Positions 16,675-24,963 of a stretch of DNA of 45,031 nucleotides are shown here, piece after piece; position 1 is the stretch's first letter; the number at the start of each line of letters is the position of its first letter. The stretch comes from an uncultured Oscillospiraceae bacterium (lineage in GTDB: Bacteria > Bacillota > Clostridia > Oscillospirales > Acutalibacteraceae). Position numbers and translations under genes: made by a program. The notes beneath the pieces were generated by a model. That model was not told where the DNA came from, did no database searches, and saw nothing but the letters and a program-made list of their open reading frames with translations. The stretch is taken from positions 1-45,031 of the forward strand of contig CABUNG010000021.1 in NCBI GenBank assembly GCA_902492895.1. Direction: 5' to 3'.

Positions 16675-19600
16675 CTACTTGGTCCAAACATTTCCGGGTT
16701 CCAGACCCTTGTGATAGGCCGCGACCTGGGCGACGGAGCCGGGCAGCTTGCTGCCGCCCCGGATATCCGCACCGATGATGACGTCGGCGGAGGCGGAGTT
16801 TTGAACCTGGCCGGTCACATCGCAGGTCCCTGCGGCGCTGCCGTCCACAAAATAGGTGAGCTTGCCGTCTTTGCAGGAGACCATCACGTGATGCCAGCTG
16901 CCGTCGTTGACTTTGGCGCTGCTGGCCGTGAGGCCGGACATCCCCTGACCCTTGAAAGCCAGATGCCCACTGCCGTCTACATAAAGCTCCCAGTATGAAG
17001 CATCGTTGTGCGCGCTTTCGTTATAGGCATAGAGATCGTCGATTTTGATGGTTGCGCCGCCGCGGATGTTGAAGTAGATACGAGCGCTGTTGATTTGGGT
17101 AATATCTGTTTTGGCGTTCAGCAGGTCGGCTGTGCGGAGTACGATATCGTTCCAGCCGTTTTTCCACTGAATCTTGCCCAGATCCCACGAATGCTCGTTG
17201 GCGTCGTTGTTCGCGGCCTGGCCGCTTGTCAGCTCGAGCTGCCCGCCGATGATGCGGGAGGCGTTGTCCACATAGACCGAGAGGTGGAGAGCGCCGTCAC
17301 GTCCTTCGGCGAGATAGCTGCTCAGATCCAGATTGGCGGGCGACCAGCAGAACACGATATCGCCGGACGTTTCCAGGGTGGAGGAGAAGCAGCCGGTTCC
17401 TTCCGTACAGTCGGGATCGACGCTGATGAGGGATCCCCAGGCCTTGTGCAGCTCGTCGAAGGTGTGGAGCTGCAGGCGGTTGTAGACGCCGTCGGTCTTT
17501 TCGAGGAATTCCTCTCCTCCGGCCAGGATGGTGCCGCTGCCTGTGGTTTTGACGTAAGCGGACAGGGTGAAGGTGTCGCCGAGGCGGAGCATCGGATTGT
17601 CGATCAGCCCATAGCCGTTTCCAAAGACCGGCACGCTGCCGAACGTCGCGTCGTCCTGGTGGGTGACGCCTGTATAGCGGCCTCCGGTCATGCCGGGCAG
17701 GGCGCTTTTCAGTTCATCGGCCTCTAAACTCCATGCACCTCTGGCACCATACAGGCCGTCGGGCAGCGGATCGAATTTCGGGGTCAGGCCGAGCGAATCG
17801 GTCAGGAGCTGATGATCGGCCAGGGTGCGGGCCTGCTCCTCGGTGGGGCTTCCGCAGACCTCTTCCATATGATAGGTCGTGTCGAAAACGGTGAAACCTT
17901 CGTTATAGCACCAGTAACTCCAGCCGATATCGTAGGCGTCGAAGGATTCGCGCATATCCTTGATGAACTCGAGCCGCAGCTCGTCGGACGTTCCAGGCCC
18001 CACCGAACCAAACCGCACCATGGAATACTGGGAATCGTAACAGCCGAACTCCACGCACATCGTGTGGATGTTGCCGCCGTATCGCTGGCTCCAGTCGTCC
18101 AGGCTCTTGGCACGTGCCATGTGCCACTCCCGGTCGTACAGGGTTCCCTCGTAATAATTCTTCCAGTAGGAATCGCCGCCGTCGCTGATGCCTTTTATGT
18201 AGCTGTTCAGAGCACTGCGGGCGGAGGACTTCAGATTCTCGGGTACGTCGCGGATCGCGTCCTCGATCGCCTGCGTGTAATCCACTCCGGCTTCGACTGG
18301 GTAGGGGATTTCCCCGACGTAATTCCAGAAGCTTTCCTGTTCGACCTGGGAGGTCCAGGCGGAGGACCAGCCGATGGTGTACGGTTCATAGGTGGTAAAG
18401 GAATAGATGAGGTTGCTGTCGCTGGTGGGGGACATCTTTTTGACATGCTCCAGATTGCCCGATTTGTCGGCGCTGGTGATCAGGGTGTGGTCGGGCAGCT
18501 CGTTGCGCAGGGCCCCCCACAGCCGGTCGGACATCCATGTCCAGGATACGGCGGACGAGTTGTCGTAGGGTTCGGTCATGATCTGGATGGCGATGTTGTC
18601 GGCCGAATAGCCCTTTTCCCGGATGAAAGCCCCGAGTTCGCCGTACCACCGGACGAGCAGCTCAAAATTGTCGAGACTGCCGAGATATTTGGTTTTGAAG
18701 TTGTAATTGATGCCGCTCGCGCAGGGGGACACGCAGAGGATCGCCTGATAGTCGAGATCCACCACCATGTCCAGCACCGAGCAGATGTACTCCATATTTT
18801 CCTCGATCAGCCGACCGTCCTCGTCCATCATCCATTCGGGGACAAGCTGAAGCTTGACATGGTCGAACCCCATATTGATGCAGTTGACGATATCGCTTTT
18901 ATTGGTGTAGCTGAGCGGGACCAGGTTGGAAAAATACTGCGGGCGGTCGATGACTACACCGTGTTTTAAAGGGATGCGGGTGCCCTTGGCCTCGTTATCG
19001 GAGGCTTTGATCTGGGTTTTGGTCACTTCCGCAGGTTTTTTGGCACCTTTTATCACGGCCACTTCCGCCATCGAACCGTCGAATCCGCTTTCGTCGCTTT
19101 TGTCTGCGCCGAGCGTCACATCGGTGCTTTCCAGCTGGATGTCGCCGCTCACGGTACAGGTTTTGACAGCCTCTCCGTCGACATAATAGGTGACGGTTTT
19201 GCCGCCCTTGGTGAGCATCACGTGATGCCAGAGGCCGTCGGTCAGGGGCTTTCCGCTGCTTTCGAGCCCCTCGAGGCCCTTCGCTTCAAAGGTCAGGGCA
19301 AAATCGTTTTCCGCACTTAGATACCATTTCACGTCCCGACCGATGGAAAGAATCATCCGGTCGTTGTCCTCCCGGGGCGGGGCCATGATGAACGCGGACA
19401 GAGTGAAATCTTTTGTCAGATCGATCCGCGTGTTTTTGGCCCGGACGTACGATCCCTCGGTGGAGAAGTCGAGAACCTTTCCGAAGGTGTCGTTCGGCAG
19501 CCAGACGCACCAGTTCTGTTCCGCCCCGGTGCCCCCTTCGACGGACGAGGGGATGGAGTCCTCGGTTCCGCCGGTGTTCAAATCCCACTTTTCCATGTAG

Positions 19601-19689
19601 TCCTTCACCTTGACTCCTCCCTTGCACCCGGTCAGAAACGCCGGTATGCCGATACAAGCCGCCAGAATCCAGCATAGGGTTCGTTTCAT
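16675..19689 (-). CDS. Extracellular GH5-like glycoside hydrolase lipoprotein with LamG domains and inserted beta module
   Basis: 1004 residues; ATG with AAGGAA upstream. Lipobox LTGC (Cys about 22). Residues about 60-225 form a LamG/concanavalin-like domain (LWHHVMLTKGGKTVTYYVDG). About 245-640 is a TIM-barrel hydrolase resembling GH5: YFSNLVPLSYTNKSDIVNCINMGFDHVKL at the start, a candidate acid/base Glu in IQIMTEPYDN (about 373), a candidate nucleophile Glu in MCVEFGCYD (about 547) and WSYWCYNEG. A second LamG begins near 680 (TFTLSAYVKTTGSGTILAGGEEF), is interrupted at about 731-895 by the unnamed beta module (IGGQLELTSG, KNGWNDIVL, IKIDDLY) and resumes with SYWELYVDGSGHLAFKG and SWHHVMVSCKDGKLTYFVDG. 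It probably cleaves the polysaccharide backbone before import. GH5 assignment is by motif only; a related clan GH-A family is possible. Confidence 0.75.
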   Translation of the reverse strand: MKRTLCWILAACIGIPAFLTGCKGGVKVKDYMEKWDLNTGGTEDSIPSSVEGGTGAEQNWCVWLPNDTFGKVLDFSTEGSYVRAKNTRIDLTKDFTLSAFIMAPPREDNDRMILSIGRDVKWYLSAENDFALTFEAKGLEGLESSGKPLTDGLWHHVMLTKGGKTVTYYVDGEAVKTCTVSGDIQLESTDVTLGADKSDESGFDGSMAEVAVIKGAKKPAEVTKTQIKASDNEAKGTRIPLKHGVVIDRPQYFSNLVPLSYTNKSDIVNCINMGFDHVKLQLVPEWMMDEDGRLIEENMEYICSVLDMVVDLDYQAILCVSPCASGINYNFKTKYLGSLDNFELLVRWYGELGAFIREKGYSADNIAIQIMTEPYDNSSAVSWTWMSDRLWGALRNELPDHTLITSADKSGNLEHVKKMSPTSDSNLIYSFTTYEPYTIGWSSAWTSQVEQESFWNYVGEIPYPVEAGVDYTQAIEDAIRDVPENLKSSARSALNSYIKGISDGGDSYWKNYYEGTLYDREWHMARAKSLDDWSQRYGGNIHTMCVEFGCYDSQYSMVRFGSVGPGTSDELRLEFIKDMRESFDAYDIGWSYWCYNEGFTVFDTTYHMEEVCGSPTEEQARTLADHQLLTDSLGLTPKFDPLPDGLYGARGAWSLEADELKSALPGMTGGRYTGVTHQDDATFGSVPVFGNGYGLIDNPMLRLGDTFTLSAYVKTTGSGTILAGGEEFLEKTDGVYNRLQLHTFDELHKAWGSLISVDPDCTEGTGCFSSTLETSGDIVFCWSPANLDLSSYLAEGRDGALHLSVYVDNASRIIGGQLELTSGQAANNDANEHSWDLGKIQWKNGWNDIVLRTADLLNAKTDITQINSARIYFNIRGGATIKIDDLYAYNESAHNDASYWELYVDGSGHLAFKGQGMSGLTASSAKVNDGSWHHVMVSCKDGKLTYFVDGSAAGTCDVTGQVQNSASADVIIGADIRGGSKLPGSVAQVAAYHKGLEPGNVWTK

Positions 19690-19713
19690 CGTTTCATTCG
19701 TTCCTTTCCAATC

Positions 19714-20679
19714 TCATGGCCTTTCCGCTCTGCTCAGCTTTTCGAACAGATCGCGGAACAGTCGGTCGCGATGGATGTGGTATACGTATCGGATACACCG
19801 CCCGTCTTCAGCAAAGGTATACCGGCCGTCATATGTAGGGCAGGGGGCTTTTGTGATCCGGTCTTCCATGAAGCCCCCGAGCAGCCAGGCGACGGCGGTG
19901 ACGTCCCAGATCGGGCGGCTCCAGAGCGTTTCCCGGGTGGTGCGTTCCGTGTCCCCGATCGTGTAATCCACCAGGTAGTCACAGAGCTTGTTCCGGCCCC
20001 TGAGGAAATGCTCCAGCTCCAGCGGCGTGACGGCGAAGGCGGACACCACCCCCATGCAGGGGACCTGGACCAGGGCGGCTCCGCTCGTCATGACCACGCG
20101 GGAGGCCGCGACATCCTCAAACAGATTGAACTCGATGCAGTCGGGCCAATCGTGTGCGTGCCCCGCCAGCCAGACGATGACGATCCGCTCCGCAATGTCC
20201 GGGTTCAGCAGCAGCGCTGAGGCGACGTTGGTGATGGCACCGATGCAGATGACGTACAGAGGGTGCTCCGGCGTGTACGCCATCGCGCGTGCGGCCAGAT
20301 CCTCCGCAGCCGGAGAGGAAACCGGGGTGGTTTCGCCGTCCAGAAAACGGGGCGAGCCTTTGAAAACCCGGCTGCCGAGATCGTGACGCTCCATGAGGGA
20401 CAGAATGGTGTGAATTTCCCGCCAGCTTTTTTCCATGCCATCCTCGGCGCTGTCCGACGCAAAATTGCCGAAACGGCGGGTCCGGTCGAAAAATGGGGCT
20501 GCATAAATAGCCTGTGTACGCAGCCGGTCGTCCGAACGCAGCAGATAGGCCAAGGCGTACTGATCGTCCACTTCGTTGGCGGTGTCGGTATCCAGTACCA
20601 CGTCGACCGGACAAACCGGATGTTCCAGCCTCGCAAGCAGGCGGCTGTCAAAATCGACGTCAATAGATGCTTCGCTCAT
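19714..20679 (-). CDS. Nucleoside hydrolase-family protein (IunH-like)
   Basis: 321 residues; GGGAGG upstream of ATG. Member of the inosine/uridine-preferring N-ribohydrolase fold. The N-terminal calcium-binding cluster DTDTANEVDDQYALAYLL replaces the classic DxDPGxDD. Middle motif PLYVICIGAITNVASALLLNPDIAERI and the FNLFEDVAASRVV segment (Asn and Asp of the active site) are conserved. No signal peptide, so cytoplasmic. It is the first gene of the leftward glycan operon, 24 bp before the GH5-like gene. Classic activity is cleavage of the N-glycosidic bond of nucleosides, but its place in a polysaccharide operon suggests a glycosidase-like role on an unusual ribofuranoside. That part is inference. 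Confidence 0.85.
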   Translation of the reverse strand: MSEASIDVDFDSRLLARLEHPVCPVDVVLDTDTANEVDDQYALAYLLRSDDRLRTQAIYAAPFFDRTRRFGNFASDSAEDGMEKSWREIHTILSLMERHDLGSRVFKGSPRFLDGETTPVSSPAAEDLAARAMAYTPEHPLYVICIGAITNVASALLLNPDIAERIVIVWLAGHAHDWPDCIEFNLFEDVAASRVVMTSGAALVQVPCMGVVSAFAVTPLELEHFLRGRNKLCDYLVDYTIGDTERTTRETLWSRPIWDVTAVAWLLGGFMEDRITKAPCPTYDGRYTFAEDGRCIRYVYHIHRDRLFRDLFEKLSRAERP

Positions 20680-20734
20680 GTTGTTTCATACACCTCCCAG
20701 AAAGGTTCTTGTTGCATCATACGGATTACTGTAA

Positions 20735-20763
20735 GAATAGCATGTCGTCTCTGTATATGTCAA
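20735..20763 (-). promoter_or_regulatory. Promoter of the leftward glycan operon
   Basis: On the minus strand, TTGACA (20758-20763) is followed after 17 bp by CTATTC (20735-20740), or after 18 bp by TATTCT. About 55 bp upstream of the nucleoside hydrolase ATG. Confidence 0.6.
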
Positions 20764-20922
20764 TATAAAAAATAAAAAATGAATAAATTTAATGGTAAGC
20801 TTTTCGAGGGCTCTCCTATAGACTAAGGTAATATATATATTTATTTAAATATAGTATGTAAATGTTTTGGGATATATATAAATCAAACAAAGAAATTGTG
20901 TTAAAAATGATGGATTAGATAC
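20764..20922. other. AT-rich divergent regulatory region
   Basis: Very AT-rich DNA (poly-A at 20765-20785, ATATATAT tracts at 20830-20880) between the leftward and rightward operons. No gene. The position is right for binding of the RpiR regulator encoded at 23321, though no clear palindrome stands out. Confidence 0.4.
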
Positions 20923-20951
20923 TTGACAAATCTAGATGAGCACATTAGAAT
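20923..20951 (+). promoter_or_regulatory. Promoter of the four-repeat surface protein and probably the fucose genes
   Basis: TTGACA (20923-20928), exactly 17 bp, TAGAAT (20946-20951), 47 bp before the ATG at 20999. Confidence 0.8.
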
Positions 20952-20998
20952 AATATCAAGCTTATATCCAAAAAATGAAATAAAATGGAGGGAACACA

Positions 20999-23191
20999 AT
21001 GCAAAAGAAAGCGAAGGCATGGCTATCCCTTGCGACGGCCCTGGCACTGCTCGGCGGGTGCGTCTTCTCCGGATCGTTCGCCGCCTTGGCGGAGGAGGAT
21101 ACCTATGGCGACAAAACCGTCATCGACGCGATCGACTCCGCTGAAGGATGGGGCGATGCCGATTTCCTGCGTCTGGAAACCTCGGCGGCCGGCGAAGCGT
21201 TCCTGCTCGGAAACCGCGACATCGGCTTTATGCAGTACACCTATTCCTTTGCCGCCAAAGATCTGAGCGCTTATAAAGACGCCGGCTATCTGCATGTCCG
21301 CATCTATTTAAGCGACGCTTCGAAGGTGACCGATGCACGCGCCGAAATCACCAGTTCGGGCGAGGGTGCCAATCAGTCGGCCGCATGGGCGCTCGGCGGC
21401 CATGCGTGGAAAAACGGATGGAACGATCTGTATCTGGAAGCATCCAAAGCGGAAGATTGGAACTCCGCGATCAACTGGGGCGCTGCGAACTATTTCCGCA
21501 TCTATTTCAACTACACGGACAACATCACCACCGGTATCGACGACCTGTATATGTGCAAAAAAGGCCAATATCCTGCCGAACCCGATTTGACTCTTCCCAC
21601 GAACGAAGGGTATAATAAGCACATCCCGGTCGCGGACACGGCTGACCTCGAAGATTGGTCCACCAAGGCGGATCACCGTGTGGCGACCTCTCCGGCGGGA
21701 CTCACCTGGCTGGAAAGCCGCACCGACGGCATCATCCAGTACACCCATACGATGGAACCCGGGGCTAATTTCCTCGAATATAAGGATCAGGGCTATCTGC
21801 ACCTGTGGCTCTATGTGGAGAACAAGGAGCTTCTTTCAGGCGGGCAGGCGGAATTGACCAGCAGCGGTTTCGGCGATTCGCTGGAGACCGGCTGGGATTT
21901 GAAACCTTATGTTAGCAAAAATGGCTGGAACGAGCTGTTCCTGCCGGTTAAGAACGCGGTAAAAACCGGAGGCGACACGGACTTTGCGGCCGTCAATTTC
22001 TTCCGGGTGTATCTGACCTATACCGGTACGATGAAGACCGGACTCATGGATCCGACTCTTTGCCTGGAAAAGGCGGAGGAAGAAGAAAAACCGGTCTACG
22101 GTACCAAGCTCGCCATCGATGAGGGGACCTCAACCGGCAAGTGGCTGCCCACCGGCACCGCGGCCAACACGGCCGGTGGACCCGAAGACGGGGCCTATAT
22201 CGGCGCCGAGACGGCAGACGTCGCGGTATATGCCAGGGCATTTTCTCCGGCGATGGATCTGCGCCGCTATGTCAAAGACGGCTTCCTGCATATCTTTGTG
22301 TATGTGGACAACGTGGCGAATGTGAGCGGCGGCCAGATCGAGCTGACAGGCAGCCGCGCGGCGGATGTCCAGGAAATTCACTGGAACGTGAAGGATTACC
22401 TGACGAAAAACGGCTGGAATGAGCTGTATCTGCCCTTGGCCGAGGCCATTGAGGAGGGCGGGCGCCCGAACTTCCAGCTCATCAATTACTTCCGTGTTTA
22501 TATCGCGTATACGGGAACCATGAAGACCGGTATAACGGACATTTACGCCTGCCTGGAAGGGGCCGGAGAGGACGCCTTGCCGACCGATTATTCCAAGCTT
22601 TTCACCGATAAAAAAATCACGATCGATCCCGTGGAAAAGATAGCCGACTGGGGCAATACCGGGATCGCGGCCAAAACCTCCGGTTCGCCTGTCAAAGGCA
22701 CCTATTTCGAAAGCAGCGCGAAGGATGCCAGCAATTTTGCCCGCGTATTCGATCCGGCCCTGAAGCTGAGCCGCTATCCGAACGGCTGTCTGAAGCTGTA
22801 TGTGTATGTGGAAGACCTCTCGAAGCTGACCGGCGGACAAATCGAGCTGACCAGCGGCGGCGAAGCGGACAAAAACGAGCTGCACTGGAACGTTTTGGAT
22901 TTCCTTTATCAGGACGGCTGGAACGAGCTGTATCTGCCGATGAACCTTGCGGAAGAGCAGGGCGGCAAAATCGATCTCGGCGCGGTCAATTTCTTCCGGG
23001 CGTATTTCCTGTATGACGGCGCGGCGATGAGGACCGGCATCGATGAGATCGCGCTGTATGGCGAAGGGACGCCTGGGGACAATCCGGAAACCGGGGCCCA
23101 AAGAGGCGCGGGTGAAGGGATGGGTCTCGCGGCCCTTCTGAGCGCGGCGGCGGGAGTACTGGTGTACACACGCCGCAGAGCGAGAGCGTAA
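20999..23191 (+). CDS. Cell-surface protein with four copies of an unnamed beta module and NPETG-type sorting tail
   Basis: 730 residues; GGAGGG before the ATG. Signal peptide at residues 1-31; either signal peptidase I after AALA or a lipobox-like LGGC (Cys about 21) could be used. Four modules follow at about 39-190, 205-359, 367-523 and 538-690. Each carries the core L-Y-V-x-D/N, GGQxELTSxG, W-N/D-x-x-x-Y, KNGWNELYLP, NFFRVY and a closing MKTGIxDxY. The C terminus reads DNPETG, then a hydrophobic stretch (LAALLSAAAGVLVY) and RRRARA, the layout of a sortase signal with NPETG in place of LPXTG. No catalytic domain. Probably a wall-attached glycan-capture protein for the hydrolase and transporter across the divergent promoter. 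Module family unrecognised. Confidence 0.8.
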   Translation: MQKKAKAWLSLATALALLGGCVFSGSFAALAEEDTYGDKTVIDAIDSAEGWGDADFLRLETSAAGEAFLLGNRDIGFMQYTYSFAAKDLSAYKDAGYLHVRIYLSDASKVTDARAEITSSGEGANQSAAWALGGHAWKNGWNDLYLEASKAEDWNSAINWGAANYFRIYFNYTDNITTGIDDLYMCKKGQYPAEPDLTLPTNEGYNKHIPVADTADLEDWSTKADHRVATSPAGLTWLESRTDGIIQYTHTMEPGANFLEYKDQGYLHLWLYVENKELLSGGQAELTSSGFGDSLETGWDLKPYVSKNGWNELFLPVKNAVKTGGDTDFAAVNFFRVYLTYTGTMKTGLMDPTLCLEKAEEEEKPVYGTKLAIDEGTSTGKWLPTGTAANTAGGPEDGAYIGAETADVAVYARAFSPAMDLRRYVKDGFLHIFVYVDNVANVSGGQIELTGSRAADVQEIHWNVKDYLTKNGWNELYLPLAEAIEEGGRPNFQLINYFRVYIAYTGTMKTGITDIYACLEGAGEDALPTDYSKLFTDKKITIDPVEKIADWGNTGIAAKTSGSPVKGTYFESSAKDASNFARVFDPALKLSRYPNGCLKLYVYVEDLSKLTGGQIELTSGGEADKNELHWNVLDFLYQDGWNELYLPMNLAEEQGGKIDLGAVNFFRAYFLYDGAAMRTGIDEIALYGEGTPGDNPETGAQRGAGEGMGLAALLSAAAGVLVYTRRRARA

Positions 23192-23199
23192 TCCGCAGC

Positions 23200-23238
23200 G
23201 GCGGAGGGAATCGGCGTCTAGAGGCGATTCCCTCCGCC
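23200..23238 (+). terminator. Hairpin after the surface-protein gene, possible partial terminator
   Basis: Perfect 14-bp stem (23200-23213 with 23225-23238; GGCGGAGGGAATCG arm) with an 11-nt loop. The nearest T-rich run (TTTTGTTTT) is about 13 nt away, so it may slow decay or only partly terminate. No strong promoter is visible before rpiR, so readthrough likely feeds the fucose genes. Confidence 0.6.
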
Positions 23239-23320
23239 AGCCGGACGATGATTTTGTTTTATGAGCGGCGGCTGTCAGCCGTGCATACATAAAAAATAAA
23301 ATCAGAAAGAGTGTTTTAGC

Positions 23321-24205
23321 ATGTTGGAGTTTACGTTTCACCGGCAGGGCGGCTGCCTGCTCAAAATCAACGGCATATACAGGGGTGTTAAATCGGCGGA
23401 GCGCCGGCTTGCGGATTATATCCTGAACAATATGGAAGAGGTACTGGGGCTGACGATCGAAGAACTGGCGGAAAAGTCGGGCACCAGTTACGCGACCATC
23501 GGACGCTTCTGCAAGAAACTCGGGTATGCCGGATACAAAGAGCTGAAGGCCGATCTCCAAAATGATGTGGTAAACGCCTGCAGCGTTTCCGATCTGGTGA
23601 CCGTAAACGAAATCAAACCGGGCATGTCCGTGGGCGACATCCAGGAGAGTCTTTACAATATGGTGATCAAAACTCTGCAGAGTTCATTTTCCATATTGGA
23701 CGGCGAGGTGATCGATGCCGTGACCGAAAAGCTGATTGCGGCCGAATCGATTTTCTGCTTCGGAACCGGAAACTCGGGAATCAGCGCTTACTATGCGTAT
23801 GGGAAATTCGTGCGTTGCGGGCTTCACTGCACGACGGAAAAGGATCCGACTCTCGGCATGATGTGCATCTCCCGCCTGAAGCCGGGCGACGTCTTGTTCC
23901 TGGTTTCCGCTTCCGGGCGGACCAAACGCATCGTGGAGGCGGCGAAGCTGGCTCAGCAGAACGGCGTTACGGTGATCAGCCTCGGAGACTATGCGGTGTC
24001 CCCCTTGTCGAAAATCGCCGATTACAATCTGTTTACCACGCACCGCAATAGTATGGTGTTCATGAACATCGACATGCAGCTGATGGTCGCGCAGATCACC
24101 CTGATTGATCTGCTGCATCTCAACTGCTGCGCCAAAATCGGCGAAAAAGCTTCCAGAATTTATGAATACACCAAAGAAGTCGCGGATATGGAAAAGATCG
24201 AATAG
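23321..24205 (+). CDS. RpiR/MurR-family regulator with SIS domain
   Basis: 294 residues; weak AGAAAGAG site before the ATG. An N-terminal helix-turn-helix (about residues 20-95) contains the family signature SAERRLADYILNN, TIEELAEKSGTSYATIGRFCKKLGY and YKELKADL. The SIS sugar-phosphate-binding domain follows at about 135-275 (FCFGTGNSGISAYYAYGKFVRCG, LVSASGRTKRIVEAAKLAQQNG, SPLSKIADYNL). Such regulators sense phosphosugars. Placed immediately before the aldolase, kinase and isomerase, it likely responds to fuculose-1-P or a related phosphate and controls both divergent operons. Confidence 0.9.
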   Translation: MLEFTFHRQGGCLLKINGIYRGVKSAERRLADYILNNMEEVLGLTIEELAEKSGTSYATIGRFCKKLGYAGYKELKADLQNDVVNACSVSDLVTVNEIKPGMSVGDIQESLYNMVIKTLQSSFSILDGEVIDAVTEKLIAAESIFCFGTGNSGISAYYAYGKFVRCGLHCTTEKDPTLGMMCISRLKPGDVLFLVSASGRTKRIVEAAKLAQQNGVTVISLGDYAVSPLSKIADYNLFTTHRNSMVFMNIDMQLMVAQITLIDLLHLNCCAKIGEKASRIYEYTKEVADMEKIE

Positions 24206-24237
24206 CCGCCCGGACTTCATGGAAAGGGATAATCGAT

Positions 24238-24945
24238 ATGAACATAGATCAAATCCGGGAACAGGTATGCGAGGTCTGCTACAAAATGTGGCAGCTCGGC
24301 TGGGTGGCGGCCAACGATGGCAATGTATCGGCCCGGCTGGAGGACGGCAGTTTTTTGTGTACCCCGACCGGTATGAGCAAGGGCAGCATCACACCGGGGG
24401 ACCTGATCCGTATCACAGCGGCGGGGGTCGTTTTGGAAGCGGGGGAGGGGCTGCGTCCCTCTTCGGAGATCAAAATGCATCTGCGCTGCTATGAAAAGCG
24501 CCCCGATGTGGGCTGTGTCGTGCACGCTCATCCGCCCTGCGCAACTGGATTCGCCGTCGCGCACCGCCCGATCGATATGTACAACATGATCGAAAACGTA
24601 TCCGTTATCGGCGCCGTTCCGCTGACGCCATACGGAACCCCCAGCACAGGAGAAGTGCCCGACGCCATCGAACCGTACCTGGAAAACCATGACGTGATGC
24701 TGCTGGAAAATCACGGGGCGCTGGCCGTCGGACAGGATGTTAAGACCGCTTTCTGGCGGATGGAAAGCCTGGAGCATTGGGCCAAGGTCACCATCAACGC
24801 CATTATTTTGGGCGGAAGCCGGGATATCAGCCGGGATAATATCGACAGGCTCATCGGCCTGCGGGACTATTACGGGATCACCGGCCGCCATCCGGGCTAT
24901 GAAAAATTTGACAGAGAAACCGATAAAGAGCCGGCCGTTCGTTGA
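24238..24945 (+). CDS. fucA: Class II aldolase, probable L-fuculose-1-phosphate aldolase
   Basis: 235 residues; GGAAAGGGA 8 nt before ATG. Zinc-dependent retro-aldol cleavage of L-fuculose-1-P (or rhamnulose-1-P) to dihydroxyacetone phosphate and L-lactaldehyde. Visible sites: NDGNVSAR (27-33, substrate phosphate), TPTGMSKG (42-49), PSSE with the catalytic Glu at 77, zinc ligands His96 and His98 in HAHPP, and His159 in LLENHGA. Length and motifs fit FucA/AraD; adducin-like or ribulose-5-P epimerase activity is less likely because fucI and a RhaB-type kinase follow. Lies 32 bp after rpiR, in one transcription unit. Confidence 0.88.
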   Translation: MNIDQIREQVCEVCYKMWQLGWVAANDGNVSARLEDGSFLCTPTGMSKGSITPGDLIRITAAGVVLEAGEGLRPSSEIKMHLRCYEKRPDVGCVVHAHPPCATGFAVAHRPIDMYNMIENVSVIGAVPLTPYGTPSTGEVPDAIEPYLENHDVMLLENHGALAVGQDVKTAFWRMESLEHWAKVTINAIILGGSRDISRDNIDRLIGLRDYYGITGRHPGYEKFDRETDKEPAVR

Positions 24946-24963
24946 GAAAAGGGTGGTAACACA

